Source of the DNA: Ancalomicrobiaceae bacterium S20
Lineage (GTDB): Bacteria; Pseudomonadota; Alphaproteobacteria; Rhizobiales; Ancalomicrobiaceae
Reading direction: 5' to 3'
Length of the DNA: 64,000 nucleotides
NCBI GenBank assembly: GCA_040269895.1
Contig: CP158568.1
Span: 4,727,501 to 4,791,500, forward strand
In this document: positions 52,714 through 62,979 of the stretch, in pieces
How positions within the stretch are numbered: the stretch's first letter is position 1
Layout of the letters: each line of letters opens with the position of its first letter
Program-made: the position numbers and the translations under genes
The notes under the pieces: model-generated
Databases searched by the model: none
Told to the model about the DNA's origin: nothing
The model's input: only the letters and a program-made list of their open reading frames with translations

Positions 52714-52971
52714 TTATCCCCGTTCGGAGAGCTTGCTGCGACCTTCCCGCCCGATTTCGGCGAGATCGAGCGGACGAAAATCACCGCTTGCGAGGCCCTC
52801 GGCCCAGGCCTCACGAAGAAAACGCAGCTTCTCCGCTTCGAGGTGATCTTGCCGTTCGAGGAGGCGTAGCGCCTCCCGCACAACTTCGCTCGAGGAGGTG
52901 TAGCGACCGGATTCGACCTTTGCCTTCACATAGTCCGCCAGTTCGTCGGTCAGGGAGACGTTGAGGTTCAT
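52714..52971 (-). CDS. parD: ParD family antitoxin
   Basis: Antitoxin of 85 residues. The N-terminal ribbon-helix-helix (NVSLTDELADYVKAKVESG, then SSSEVVREALRLLERQ) binds DNA as a dimer, and the acidic/basic C-terminal tail wraps ParE. The ATG ending at 52971 is chosen because the family starts directly with the beta strand; an upstream ATG adds ten odd residues. It is first in the unit, antitoxin before toxin. Confidence 0.92.
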   Translation of the reverse strand: MNLNVSLTDELADYVKAKVESGRYTSSSEVVREALRLLERQDHLEAEKLRFLREAWAEGLASGDFRPLDLAEIGREGRSKLSERG

Positions 52972-53043
52972 GATGCCTTCTCCTGCCGGCCATCGTGGCA
53001 TCAGCCACAGGCCTTGGCAAATTTAGGCATCAAGCCTTGCACT

Positions 53044-54657
53044 TCACACCCTCGCCGCCGGCAATGGCGTCCGGCCGCGGATCAGGTCCGCGGCCTTTTC
53101 GGCGATCATCATGGTCGGGGCGTTGGTGTTCGACGAGTTCACACGTGGCATGATCGAGGAGTCCGCCACGCGCAGGCCGTCGATGCCGCGGACCTTCAGG
53201 TCCGGGGTCACGACCGCCTGATCGTCGACGCCCATCTTGCAGGTGCCGGCCGGGTGATGGTCGGTCTTGGCGTGCCGGCAGCCGTAGTCGAACAGTGCCT
53301 CGTCGCTCATCCGTTCCGGACCGGGCAGGCGCTCGCCGAGCACGAAGGGCGCGAGCGCCTTCTGGCGGACGATCTCGCGGGCGATCTTCAAGCCCTCGAT
53401 CGACATGGCGCGATCGTAGGGATCCTCCCAATAGTTAGGGTCGATCAGCGGCATGGCGCGCGGATCGCTGGAGGCGAGCCGCACCGTGCCGCGCGAACGC
53501 GGGCGCAGGAAGGCCGAGTTCAGTGTCATGCCCGGATTGGACATTTTCGCCACGCCCGCCTCGATGCCGGAGCCTTGGCCGAAGTGGAACTGGATATCGG
53601 GCGAGCGCGCGGCCTTGTCGGCGTACCAGAAGCCGCCGGTTTCGAACAAGGACGAGGCGACCGGGCCGCGCTTGAACAGCAGGTACTGCAGCCCGGCCCA
53701 GGCGCTGCGGTGCCACTTGGCGTAATTGTCGTAGGTGTGGTCGCCGGTGCATTCTGCGATCACGAACAGGTCTAGGTGGTCCTGCAGGTTCGAGCCGACG
53801 CCCGGCAGGTCGTGCAAGGGCGTCACGCCGACCGAGGCGAGGTGGTCGGCCGGGCCGATGCCGGACAGCATGAGCAGCCGCGGCGAGCCGATCGCGCCGG
53901 CGGTGACGATCACTTCGCGGGTCGCGGTGACGATCTCGGTCGCGCCGCCCGTGGTCGGCGCGATCTCGACGCCGACCGCGCGGCCGTGTTCGATCACCAC
54001 GCGCAGGATCTGCGTGCCGGTGCGCACCGTGAGGTTCGGCCGCTTGCCCTCGATCGGGCGCAGATAGGCCATCGCCGCTGAGGAGCGGCGGGCGTTCTTC
54101 TGGGTCAGCTGATAGGGGCCGACGCCGTCCTGCACCGCGCCGTTGAAGTCGTGATTGTAGGGGATGCCGTATTCCTGCGCGGCGCGGAAGAAGGCATCGC
54201 AGATCGGCAGGGTCGCGAGCGGGTTCGACACGCCGAGTTCGCCGCCATAGGCATGGTAGGCATCGACGAAACTCTGGTTGTCCTCGCCGCGCTTGAAGTA
54301 GGGCAGCACCTCGGCGTAGGACCAGCCGGCGCAGCCGTGCTCGGCGGCCCATTCGTCATAGTCGGCGCGGTTGCCGCGTGTGTAGAGCTGGGCGTTGATG
54401 GTCGAGCCGCCGCCGATCACCTTGGCCTGCGTGTACCAGAGCACGCGGCCCTGCATGTGGCGCTGCGGCACCGTCGACCAACCCCAGCTCGCGATGCCCT
54501 TGGTCATCTTGGCGAAGCCGGCCGGCCAGTGGAAGAACGGGTGATTGTCGCGGCCGCCGGCCTCGATCAGCAGGACCGAGACCGCCGGATCCTCGGAGAG
54601 CCGGTTCGCCAGCACGCAGCCGGCGGGGCCGCCGCCGGCGATGATGTAGTCGACCAT
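53044..54657 (-). CDS. GMC family oxidoreductase (choline dehydrogenase-like)
   Basis: FAD-dependent GMC oxidoreductase of 537 residues. The ADP-binding motif is YIIAGGGPAGCVLANRL with ERxxSVLLIEAGG following. GMC signature 1 region is VIGGGSTINAQLYTRGN and signature 2 is GAIGSPRLLMLSGIG. The active-site His/Asn pair lies near HPAGTCKMG and RVNSSNTNAPTMMIAE. It resembles BetA-type alcohol dehydrogenases, but no betaine genes are near, so the substrate is a different alcohol or glycoside. It is last in a minus-strand unit with the SDR, a second GMC protein, enoyl-CoA hydratase and CoA-transferase. Confidence 0.93.
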   Translation of the reverse strand: MVDYIIAGGGPAGCVLANRLSEDPAVSVLLIEAGGRDNHPFFHWPAGFAKMTKGIASWGWSTVPQRHMQGRVLWYTQAKVIGGGSTINAQLYTRGNRADYDEWAAEHGCAGWSYAEVLPYFKRGEDNQSFVDAYHAYGGELGVSNPLATLPICDAFFRAAQEYGIPYNHDFNGAVQDGVGPYQLTQKNARRSSAAMAYLRPIEGKRPNLTVRTGTQILRVVIEHGRAVGVEIAPTTGGATEIVTATREVIVTAGAIGSPRLLMLSGIGPADHLASVGVTPLHDLPGVGSNLQDHLDLFVIAECTGDHTYDNYAKWHRSAWAGLQYLLFKRGPVASSLFETGGFWYADKAARSPDIQFHFGQGSGIEAGVAKMSNPGMTLNSAFLRPRSRGTVRLASSDPRAMPLIDPNYWEDPYDRAMSIEGLKIAREIVRQKALAPFVLGERLPGPERMSDEALFDYGCRHAKTDHHPAGTCKMGVDDQAVVTPDLKVRGIDGLRVADSSIMPRVNSSNTNAPTMMIAEKAADLIRGRTPLPAARV

Positions 54658-54708
54658 GGTTTCCTCCCGCGGGTTTTCCCGTGGCTGTTCTTGTCTGGTC
54701 AGGTCGGC

Positions 54709-55500
54709 TCAGAGCCGAGGCAGCGCCAGGCCGCCGTCGACGTCGATCACCGCGCCGGTCGAGAAGCCGAAGGCGCCCGAGGCGAGGCTCGCGACCGCGC
54801 GCGCGACGTCCTCCGGCAGGCCCCAGCGGCGCTCGGGCACGAGGCCTCCGTCGATCAGCCGGTCGTATTTCTCGGTGACCGGAGCGGTCATGTCGGTCTT
54901 GATGATGCCCGGCCGGACCTCGAAGACGCCGATCCCGGTGCCGGCGAGCCGAAGCGCCAGCGCCTTCACGAACATCGACAGGCCGGCCTTGGAGATGCAG
55001 TAGTCGGTACGCTCCGGCGAGGCGGCGGCGGCGCTGACCGAGGTGACGGTGACGATCGAGCGCGGCTGCGGCGTCGCCGGTGCGGCGAGCATGCGCCGGG
55101 TGATCGCCTGGGTGAGGAACACGGTGCCGCGCAGATTGACATCCAGGACGGCATCGAAATTTGCCGGCAAAAGATCGAGCAGGTCGCCGCGTACGACGGC
55201 GCCGCGACCGGCATTGTTGACCAGGCAATCGACGTGGCCGAGCGTCGCGAAGATCCGATCGAGCGCGCGGCCGTGGGCGTCCAGGTCGGCGAGATCGAAG
55301 GTCTCGGCCGCGACCGTCGCGCCGAGACCGCGCAATTCGCCGATCGCGGCATCGAAGATCGCATCGTCGACCGCGTCGGTGATGGCGAGATCCCAGCCGG
55401 CGCGGGCGAGGTCGCGGGCGATCGCGAGGCCGATGCCGCGGCGGCCGCCGGTAACGAGCGCGACCGGCTTGGTGGAGGCCGTTGGCCGAGGTCCGGTCAT
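54709..55500 (-). CDS. Short-chain dehydrogenase/reductase (3-ketoacyl-ACP reductase-like)
   Basis: Classical SDR of 263 residues. The cofactor motif is VTGGRRGIGLAIARDLA (T-G-x3-G-I-G) and the NNAG motif is LVNNAGRGAVVRGD (about 98-111). The catalytic Ser is in VTSVSAAAASPERTD and Tyr-x3-Lys in DYCISKAGLSM (about 167-177). VRPGIIKTDMTAPV and DVDGGLALPRL close the fold. Although it would be labelled a 3-ketoacyl-ACP reductase, its neighbours suggest sugar- or alcohol-derived ketone reduction. It overlaps the GMC gene upstream by an ATGA tetranucleotide. Confidence 0.93.
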   Translation of the reverse strand: MTGPRPTASTKPVALVTGGRRGIGLAIARDLARAGWDLAITDAVDDAIFDAAIGELRGLGATVAAETFDLADLDAHGRALDRIFATLGHVDCLVNNAGRGAVVRGDLLDLLPANFDAVLDVNLRGTVFLTQAITRRMLAAPATPQPRSIVTVTSVSAAAASPERTDYCISKAGLSMFVKALALRLAGTGIGVFEVRPGIIKTDMTAPVTEKYDRLIDGGLVPERRWGLPEDVARAVASLASGAFGFSTGAVIDVDGGLALPRL

Positions 55501-57049
55501 GCAGCGAACTCCGTCCGGGCGATGTGATCGGCGGCGCGCAGCGCGAAGGCGGCGACGGTCAGCGCCGGATTCACCGCCGCGCTGGTCGGCAGCACGCTCG
55601 CGTCGACCACGAACAGGTTGTCGTGGTCGAAGGCGCGGCCGAACGGATCGAGCGGGGCGGTCGCGGGATCGTTGCCGATGCGGATCGTGCCGCACTGGTG
55701 CGACGGCGTGCGCCGGTCGAACGGCTTGGTCAGCACGATCGGGTAGCCGGCGGCGCGGAAACGCTCGCGCATGGTCCGGATCAGGCCTTCGTGGGCGGCC
55801 CAGTTGGTGCGGCGCCACTGCAGCACGATGCGCCCGCCGTCGAGCCGGACGCGGCTCTCGGGCTCGGGCAGGTCCTCGCTCATCAGATACCAATCGACCG
55901 CGCGCGATGAGACGGTCCGGAGCGCCCATTCCGGCACGCGCGGCATCTGGCCTTTCAAGATCGGCGCGGTGACGCGGCCGAGCAGCTGCACATTGCCGAG
56001 CGGCCGGCCGCCGCGGCCGTCGCCGTCGTAGAAGTCGTTGATGCCGAGCGTCTTCTGATAGACGCTGTCGTTGCGGCTCCGCGGGTCGATCGCGAGCATG
56101 GCCGAGGAATTGTGGTTCATGAAGTTGCGGCCGACCTGATCGGAGCGGTTCGCCAGCCCGGTCGGGCAGGCGCCGTTCGCCGAGGCGAGCAGGATCGCGG
56201 CGGAGTTGACCGCGCCGGCCGCGAGCACCACCAGTCGGGCGCGCACGCGCCTGCGTTCACCGCGATGCTCGACCTCGACGGCTTCGATCCGTCGTCCGTC
56301 CGGGCCGATCAGGAGGCGCAAGGCCTTGGCGTGGGTGACGAGGGAGACGTTCGACGTGGCCAGGGCGGCGGCTAGTGCGCAGGTTTCGGCGTCGGATTTG
56401 CCGGTGCGCGTGTCGGGATAGGCGTCCCAGGGCGTGGCGGCGCGCTTCAGCCAGCGATCGATGTCGACGCCGAGCGGCAGCGAGAAGGGGTGAGCCCGGT
56501 CGCGGCCATGCGGGCGCGGACGCGGGCGATCGCCGGTTCGTCGGGCACCGGCGGTTCGGGAAAGGCGCTGCTCCGCGCTGGCTCGGTCGGGTCCTCGCCC
56601 GCACGGCCGCGGACCCGGTAGAGCCGTTCGGCGGCGCCGTACCAGGGTTCGAGCGCGGCATAGGGAAACGGCCAGGCCGGCGACACGCCGCCCGGATGTT
56701 CGACGGCTTCGAAATCGCTCTCCCGGTAGCGGATCAGCACCGCGCCGTAGAACTTCGAATTGCCGCCGACATAGTAGTAGTTGCCGGGGTTGAAAGGCCG
56801 GCCGTCCTCATCGAGCCATTGCTCGCTCGGGCGATAGTGGCCGCGCTCAAAGATCGCGCGGGAGTCGCGCGTTTCGGGCGTGTCGAGGAGCTGGCCGCCG
56901 CGCTCGAGGATCGTGACGCGCGCGCCCTTGCCCGCCAGCCCGGCGGCGAGCGTGGCGCCGCCGATGCCGGAGCCGATGATCAACACATCGGTTTCGTCCG
57001 GCAGATCGGCCGAGACGAGCGGTAATGTCGGGCGGGCCGCATCGGTCAT
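55497..57049 (-). CDS. GMC family oxidoreductase, frameshifted as sequenced
   Basis: FAD-dependent oxidoreductase of about 517 residues if repaired. The first part (57049 to about 56490) has the ADP-binding motif VLIIGSGIGGATLAAGLAG and YYVGGNSKFYGAVLIRYRE, a block found in GMC proteins of sugar operons. The match stops at GLTP. It resumes in another frame as FSLPLGVDIDRWLKRAA and continues through LVVLAAGAVNSAAILLAS, HQCGTIRIGNDP and NLFVVDASVLPTSAAVNPALT (active-site His and Asn). Adding one base to the GGGG run at 56487-56490 restores one frame. The start abuts the enoyl-CoA hydratase stop. Probably oxidises a sugar or polyol hydroxyl. Confidence 0.87.
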
Positions 57050-57050
57050 C

Positions 57051-57830
57051 TCAGCGGTCCTCGAACAGCGCCTTGCGCTTTTCCCGGAAGGCGGCGACGC
57101 CCTCGGCGAGATCGGCGGTGGTGGCGACCAGACTGCCGGCGAGTGCCTCGATGGCGGCTTCGGTCTCCTCGCCTTCCGCCGCGTTGATCAGGCTCTTCAC
57201 CACCTGCACGGCGATCGGCCCGCGCGCGGCGATCGTCTCGGCGAGCGCGAGGCCTTGCGTCAAGCCGTCGCCCTTCGCGGCGACCGCATCGACGAGACCC
57301 TGGGCGAGCGCTTCGTCCGCGCCGATCATCTCGCCGGCGAGCGCCATGCGCTTGACCGTTCGCGAGCCGAAACGGCGGACAAGACGCTGGGTGCCGGACC
57401 AGCCCGGCGTCATGGCGAGGCCGGTCTCGGGCAGGCCGAGGCGGGCATGGACTTCTGCCACGATCAGGTCGGCGCAGCCGGCGAGTTCGAGGCCGCCGCC
57501 GAAGGCCGCGCCGTTCAGGACCGCGATCAGCGGCTGGCGCAGCCGGGCCAGCCGGTCGAACACGCGGTGGCCGTCGCGGATCCAGTGCCGGCCGAAGCCG
57601 ATCGGATCGAGCCCCGCCCAGGCCTCGATGTCGCCGCCGGCGGAGAAGGCCTTTTCGCCGGCGCCGGTCAGGATCGCGACGCGCACGGCGCGGTTCCGCT
57701 CGGTCGCCGCCACCCAGTCTTCGATCGCCTCGATCATCAAGGAATCGAGCGCATTCAGCTTCTGCGGCCGATCCAGGGTCAGGATCGCGATCGGGCCGCG
57801 GATCTCGGCGCGGATGCGGGTCTCGCTCAT
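57051..57830 (-). CDS. Enoyl-CoA hydratase/isomerase family protein
   Basis: Crotonase-fold protein of 259 residues. TLDRPQKLNALDSLMI and the oxyanion-hole segment GEKAFSAGGDIEAWAG (about 57-72) come first. AVLNGAAFGGGLELAGCADL (about 104-123) carries the second oxyanion glycine, and GLPETGLAMTPGWSGTQRL follows with the region of the acid/base glutamates. One hydratase glutamate seems to be kept (LPETGL). It overlaps the CoA-transferase stop by four bases and ends one base before the GMC gene. It probably hydrates or isomerises a CoA ester made by that transferase. Confidence 0.92.
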   Translation of the reverse strand: MSETRIRAEIRGPIAILTLDRPQKLNALDSLMIEAIEDWVAATERNRAVRVAILTGAGEKAFSAGGDIEAWAGLDPIGFGRHWIRDGHRVFDRLARLRQPLIAVLNGAAFGGGLELAGCADLIVAEVHARLGLPETGLAMTPGWSGTQRLVRRFGSRTVKRMALAGEMIGADEALAQGLVDAVAAKGDGLTQGLALAETIAARGPIAVQVVKSLINAAEGEETEAAIEALAGSLVATTADLAEGVAAFREKRKALFEDR

Positions 57831-59413
57831 GCGCCCCTCCCGTCGAGGGCGAGGCCGATCGGGGTGTCGCAGTAGAGCCGGTCCGGCGTTCGTTTCAGGT
57901 CGTCGGCGACCAGCAGCGGGAAGCCGGCTTGCGCGAGCACGTCGCGCTCGAGATCGATGCCGGGGGCGAGCTCCGTGACCATGACGCCGGCGGGCGTCAG
58001 CTTCATCACGCAGCGCTCGGTGACATAGGTGATGTCCTGGCCCTGCGCGACGCCGCGCGCGCCGGAGAACGACACATGCTCGACCTCCGGCACCAGCTTC
58101 CGGACCTTGCCTTCCTTGTCGATCCGGACCGCGCCGTTCTCGATCGCGAGTTTGGCACCGGCGTTGAAGTAGCCGGAGAACACGATCTTCTTTGCCCGCG
58201 CCGTGATGTCGACGAAGCCGCCGGCGCCGGCCGTCACATGCGGGCGGGCGGTGAGGCGGGAGACGTTGACCGAGCCGAAACGGTCGATTTCCAGGAACGA
58301 CAGGAGCGAGGCGTCGAAGCCGCCGGCCTGGAAGTAGGTGAACTGATAGGGGCTCGGCACGATCGCCTCGGCGTTGGAGGCGCAGCCGAACTGGAAGTCG
58401 GTGAGCGGCACGCCGCCGACGGCGCCCTGTTCGATCACCCAGGTGACGTCGCCGTGCCGGCCTTCCTCGATCAGGATGCGCGGCACGTTGGCCGAGATGC
58501 CGAAGCCGATGTTGACCGCCGAGCCGGCGGTCAGTTCCAGTGCGACGCGGCGGGCGATGACCTTGCCGATGTCGAAGGCCGGCGTCTCGAAACTGTCGAG
58601 TGGCCGGAAGATCTCGCCGGAGATCGCGGGTTCATAGACGGTTTGGGTCGTCTGCATCTGCTCGGGCGCGACCACGATATGATCGACCAGGATGCCCGGC
58701 ACATAGACCTGCTGCGGTTTCAGCGTGCCTGCCTTGGCGAGGCGCTTCACCTGCGCGATGACGATGCCGCCGTTGTTGTGGGCGGCGAGCGCCTGATCGA
58801 GCGGCCCGAGGAAGGCGCCCTCGTGCTCATAGGTGAGATTGCCCCGCTCGTCGGCGGTGGTGGCGCGGATGATCGCGACCTGCGGCGTGATCGCCGGAAA
58901 GTAGAGCCATTCCTCCCCCTCGAAGTCCTTCACCTTCACGACCGGCTTCGCCGCCGCGGTCGCGTTCATCGCGCAGCCGTGCCGGCGCGGATCGACGAAG
59001 GTGTCGAGGCCCACTTTCGTGAGCACGCCCGGCCGCTTGGCCGCGGCCTCGCGATGCATGTCGAACAGGATGCCGGAGGGGATGTTGTAGGCCTCCACCT
59101 GATCGGCGCCGATCATGCGCCAGATCGCCGGCGGCTCGGCGCTCGACGGGCCGGAGGGGTAGGAGCCGGCGAGCACGCGGGCGAGCAGGCCGGGGCGGGC
59201 GATGTGGTCGATGCCCTTGATGCCCCACATGTCGCCGGCCGCGATCGGGTGCAGCGTGGTCAGGCCGCGCGGATGCGCCTCGGCCTCGAAGCGCCGGCCG
59301 ATGGCGGCGAGAACGGCATCCGGGCAGCCGAGCCCGGAGGAGGAGGAGACCGTGACGACCGCGTGATCGGGGATTAACGCAGCGGCCTCGTCGGCGGATA
59401 TCAGCTTCGACAT
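57827..59413 (-). CDS. Acyl-CoA:acetate/3-ketoacid CoA-transferase, fused alpha/beta
   Basis: CoA-transferase of 528 residues with alpha and beta halves in one chain, like E. coli YdiF and PCT-type enzymes. The alpha half (about 1-270) starts ADEAAALIPDHAVVTVSSSS. The beta half has GSAVNIGFGISANVPRILIE and the catalytic-glutamate region TWVIEQGAVGGVPL (about 335-348), then the conserved GAGGFVDITARAKK. It moves CoA between short-chain acids, activating an acid for beta-oxidation-like breakdown. It lies 95 bases after the Gfo/Idh gene and overlaps the enoyl-CoA hydratase gene, so it begins the tightly packed part of the unit. Confidence 0.93.
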   Translation of the reverse strand: MSKLISADEAAALIPDHAVVTVSSSSGLGCPDAVLAAIGRRFEAEAHPRGLTTLHPIAAGDMWGIKGIDHIARPGLLARVLAGSYPSGPSSAEPPAIWRMIGADQVEAYNIPSGILFDMHREAAAKRPGVLTKVGLDTFVDPRRHGCAMNATAAAKPVVKVKDFEGEEWLYFPAITPQVAIIRATTADERGNLTYEHEGAFLGPLDQALAAHNNGGIVIAQVKRLAKAGTLKPQQVYVPGILVDHIVVAPEQMQTTQTVYEPAISGEIFRPLDSFETPAFDIGKVIARRVALELTAGSAVNIGFGISANVPRILIEEGRHGDVTWVIEQGAVGGVPLTDFQFGCASNAEAIVPSPYQFTYFQAGGFDASLLSFLEIDRFGSVNVSRLTARPHVTAGAGGFVDITARAKKIVFSGYFNAGAKLAIENGAVRIDKEGKVRKLVPEVEHVSFSGARGVAQGQDITYVTERCVMKLTPAGVMVTELAPGIDLERDVLAQAGFPLLVADDLKRTPDRLYCDTPIGLALDGRGA

Positions 59414-59508
59414 GGGATTGGCATTCTCTGTTGCGCGGCGGTTCGACGGCGGGGCGGCAGGGGCGTCGCGATGGCGGCGCGGGCCGCCCTGCCGCGACGC
59501 CCCGATGC

Positions 59509-60519
<1,011 letters not shown>

Positions 60520-60562
60520 TCAATCGGCCCGTTCGAGCGGGCTTCAATTTGCCGGCAAAGTT

Positions 60563-61633
60563 CTAGTCGATGCCGGTCGTTCCCCTCGCGGCCGCGGCCG
60601 CGCGGTGGGTGCCGCAGCTCTCGCGCACGACCAGATCGACCTCGCCGACCGCTTCCTCGATGCGGCCGTCGCCATGGATCATGCGCAGCACGGCATGGGC
60701 GGCGCGCTCGCCGAGCGCCTGGGTGTCGACCGCGACTGTGGTCAGCGGCGGCCGCACATGGGCGGCCTCGCGGACGTCGTCGAAGCCGACGATCGCCATG
60801 TCGCGACCGACGGTGAGGCCGCGGCGGCTCAGCCGGTCCATGGCGCCGAAGGCGACGACATCGTTGAAGCAGAGCGCCGCGGTCGGCGGGTCGGCGCGCT
60901 CGAGCAGGCGGTCGATCGCGTTCGCGCCGGTCTCGCGCGTCGTCGGGCCCTCGATGACCAGTGTGGGGTCGAGGCGCAGGCCGGCGGTCTCCAGCGCGGC
61001 GCGGAAACCGCCGGCGCGCTCGACCTGCGCGGTCATGTCGGAATGGCCGCCGATGAAGGCGATGCGTCGATGGCCGAGCGCGATCAGATGCTCGGTCGCA
61101 TGGCGGGCGCCGCGATGGTTGTCCGGCACGACGGTCGAGATCCGCAGCCCCGGCACGCGGCGCATGGCGAGCAGCAGCGGCACGCGACCGACCAGCGGCT
61201 CGAGATCGGCCGCCCTGGTGCCGCGCGCCGGGCAGACGATCAGGCCGGCGATGTCGTGCTCGCGCATCGACTTCAGCACATCGGCCTGCCGGCGCGGGTT
61301 CTCCGCCGTGTTGGCGAGGAAGGGCACGAAGCCGGCGGTCTGCAGCACGCGCTCGATGCCGACGGCGAGTTCGGCGAAGAACGGGTTGGCGAGGTCGTTG
61401 ATGACCATCCCGACGATGTTCGACCGCGCCGAGCGCAGCCGCGCCGCACCGCGATTGTAGACGTAGCCGAGCCGTTCGGCGGTGGCGAGCACGCGCTCGC
61501 GCGTCTCGGCCTTCACGGTCGGGCTGCCCTGGAGCACCAGCGAGACGGTCGACTTCGATACGCCGCTCGCCGCGGCGATGTCGATCATCGTCGCCTTGCG
61601 GGTGGTCATGTCGATCGTGTCGTCGCTCGCCAC
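60563..61633 (-). CDS. LacI-family transcriptional regulator
   Basis: Repressor of up to 356 residues. The N-terminal helix-turn-helix is MIDIAAASGVSKSTVSLVLQ, then the hinge helix NRGAARLRSARSNIVG (about 60-75). The sugar-binding periplasmic-like domain follows, with MVINDLANPFFAEL, ALCFNDVVAFGAMD and IVGFDDVREAAHVRPPLTTV. ATG ending at 61633 or the inner ATG ending at 61609 (TTRKATMIDI) are both possible. Two identical palindromes TGGAACGTTCCA upstream of it are its likely operators. It probably represses itself, the catabolic unit downstream and the divergent DUF993 gene until a sugar-like inducer appears. Confidence 0.94.
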   Translation of the reverse strand: MASDDTIDMTTRKATMIDIAAASGVSKSTVSLVLQGSPTVKAETRERVLATAERLGYVYNRGAARLRSARSNIVGMVINDLANPFFAELAVGIERVLQTAGFVPFLANTAENPRRQADVLKSMREHDIAGLIVCPARGTRAADLEPLVGRVPLLLAMRRVPGLRISTVVPDNHRGARHATEHLIALGHRRIAFIGGHSDMTAQVERAGGFRAALETAGLRLDPTLVIEGPTTRETGANAIDRLLERADPPTAALCFNDVVAFGAMDRLSRRGLTVGRDMAIVGFDDVREAAHVRPPLTTVAVDTQALGERAAHAVLRMIHGDGRIEEAVGEVDLVVRESCGTHRAAAAARGTTGID

Positions 61634-61656
61634 AGCGGGCTACCTTGGTTGGAAAA

Positions 61657-61668
61657 TGGAACGTTCCA
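61657..61668. promoter_or_regulatory. LacI-type operator, copy 1
   Basis: Perfect 12-bp palindrome TGGAACGTTCCA with the central CG typical of LacI-family sites, 24 bases before the LacI start codon. Its core is identical to copy 2, whose centre lies 74 bases away, about seven helical turns, which would suit repression by looping. Confidence 0.85.
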
Positions 61669-61721
61669 GTTCGTAGATCCGATTGTCTCTGCCGTCAAGC
61701 GCAGCAGGCAGCCATCAGGAT

Positions 61722-61749
61722 TTGACAAACTGGAACGTTCCAGTACGGT
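61722..61749 (+). promoter_or_regulatory. DUF993 promoter with embedded LacI-type operator, copy 2
   Basis: ACTGGAACGTTCCAGT (61729-61744) is a perfect 16-bp palindrome. TTGACA (61722-61727) is a full -35 match immediately upstream, and TACGGT (61744-61749) is a weak -10 at 16 bases. The operator therefore fills the promoter spacer, so a bound repressor would block RNA polymerase. It lies about 40 bases before the start of the DUF993 gene. Confidence 0.8.
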
Positions 61750-61785
61750 CCGCTCGCAAAGCGCCGAAAGAGCGGAGGAAGCCCC

Positions 61786-62979
61786 ATGTCGTCGCAGCGC
61801 CTGTCGAGCACGATCCTGCTGCCACGCGCGGATCGCAGCCTCGTGCCCTTTACGGTTCCCGACACGGTTTCCTTGCCGCCGAACGATCCTGCGCTCTGGC
61901 CGCGTGTCGCCTATGCGGCGGCCCATGTGGTCGCCGATCCGGTCGGGACCGCGACGCCATGGTCGAGCGCAGCAGGCGTGGCGGCGGTCGACTGGGACGC
62001 GACGCTCGCCTACCGACGGCATCTGTGGTCGCTCGGCTTCAAGATCGCCGAGGCGATGGATACCTCGCAGCGCGGCATGGGGCTCGACTGTCCGACGGCG
62101 CGCGAGCTGATCGGACGTTCGCTGGCGGAGGCGCGGACGATCCCCGGCGCCGATCTCGCCTGCGGTGCCGGCACGGACCATCTCGATCCGGCTGACGCAC
62201 GGACGGTCGACGACGTGATCCGCGCATACGAGGAACAGGTCGGGGCGGTCGAGGGTCTCGGCGGCCGGGTGATCCTGATGGCGAGCCGGGCGCTGGCGCG
62301 GGTGGCGCGCGGGCCGGACGACTACATCCGGGTCTACGACCGGATCCTGTCGCAGACCGCGAACAAGGTCGTGCTGCACTGGCTCGGCGCGATGTTCGAT
62401 CCCGCGCTCGCCGGCTACTGGGGCGGCGCGGACTTCAAGGCCGCGCTGCCGACCGTTCTCGCGATCATCGAGGCGCATCGCGGCAAGGTCGAAGGCATCA
62501 AGATCTCGCTGCTCGATGCGCGCTACGAGATCGCGCTGCGCCGCCGGCTGCCGCACGGCGTCCTGATGTTCACCGGTGATGATTTCAACTACCCGGAGCT
62601 GATCGCCGGCGACGAGGCCGGCGCCAGTCACGCGCTGCTCGGCATCTTCGACGCGATCGCGCCCGTGGCCGCCTCGGCGCTGACCGCGCTCGGACGCGGC
62701 GATCGCGCGGGCTTCGATCGGCTGCTCGCGCCGACGGTGCCGCTGTCGCGCACGATTTTCGAAGCGCCGACCCAGTTCTACAAGGCCGGGGTCGTTTTCC
62801 TCGCCTGGCTCAACGGCCACCAGGACCATTTCGCGATGATCGGCGGCATGCAGTCCGCCCGCGGCATCGTGCACTATGCCGAGGTGTTCCGCCTCGCGGC
62901 CGAGGCGGGCCTGCTCGCCGATCCGGTGCGCGCGACGTCGCGCATGCGCGGGCTGCTTTCCATCCACGGTGTAGCATAG
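61786..62979 (+). CDS. DUF993 family protein, TIM-barrel-like, function unknown
   Basis: Protein of 397 residues matching the DUF993 family, thought to be related to dihydrodipicolinate synthase-type aldolase barrels. Visible segments are WSLGFKIAEAMDTSQRGMG (about 84-102), ADLACGAGTDHLDPADA (about 124-140), VILMASRALARVARGPDDY, VVLHWLGAMFDPALAGYWGG (about 196-215), VEGIKISLLDARYE with a lysine in the aldolase-like position (about 236-249) and TGDDFNYPELIAGD. It starts after GGAGGAAG. It is divergent from the LacI gene and shares its operators, so it belongs to the same carbohydrate cluster. A retro-aldol or keto-sugar cleavage role is only a guess from fold and context. Confidence 0.85.
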   Translation: MSSQRLSSTILLPRADRSLVPFTVPDTVSLPPNDPALWPRVAYAAAHVVADPVGTATPWSSAAGVAAVDWDATLAYRRHLWSLGFKIAEAMDTSQRGMGLDCPTARELIGRSLAEARTIPGADLACGAGTDHLDPADARTVDDVIRAYEEQVGAVEGLGGRVILMASRALARVARGPDDYIRVYDRILSQTANKVVLHWLGAMFDPALAGYWGGADFKAALPTVLAIIEAHRGKVEGIKISLLDARYEIALRRRLPHGVLMFTGDDFNYPELIAGDEAGASHALLGIFDAIAPVAASALTALGRGDRAGFDRLLAPTVPLSRTIFEAPTQFYKAGVVFLAWLNGHQDHFAMIGGMQSARGIVHYAEVFRLAAEAGLLADPVRATSRMRGLLSIHGVA

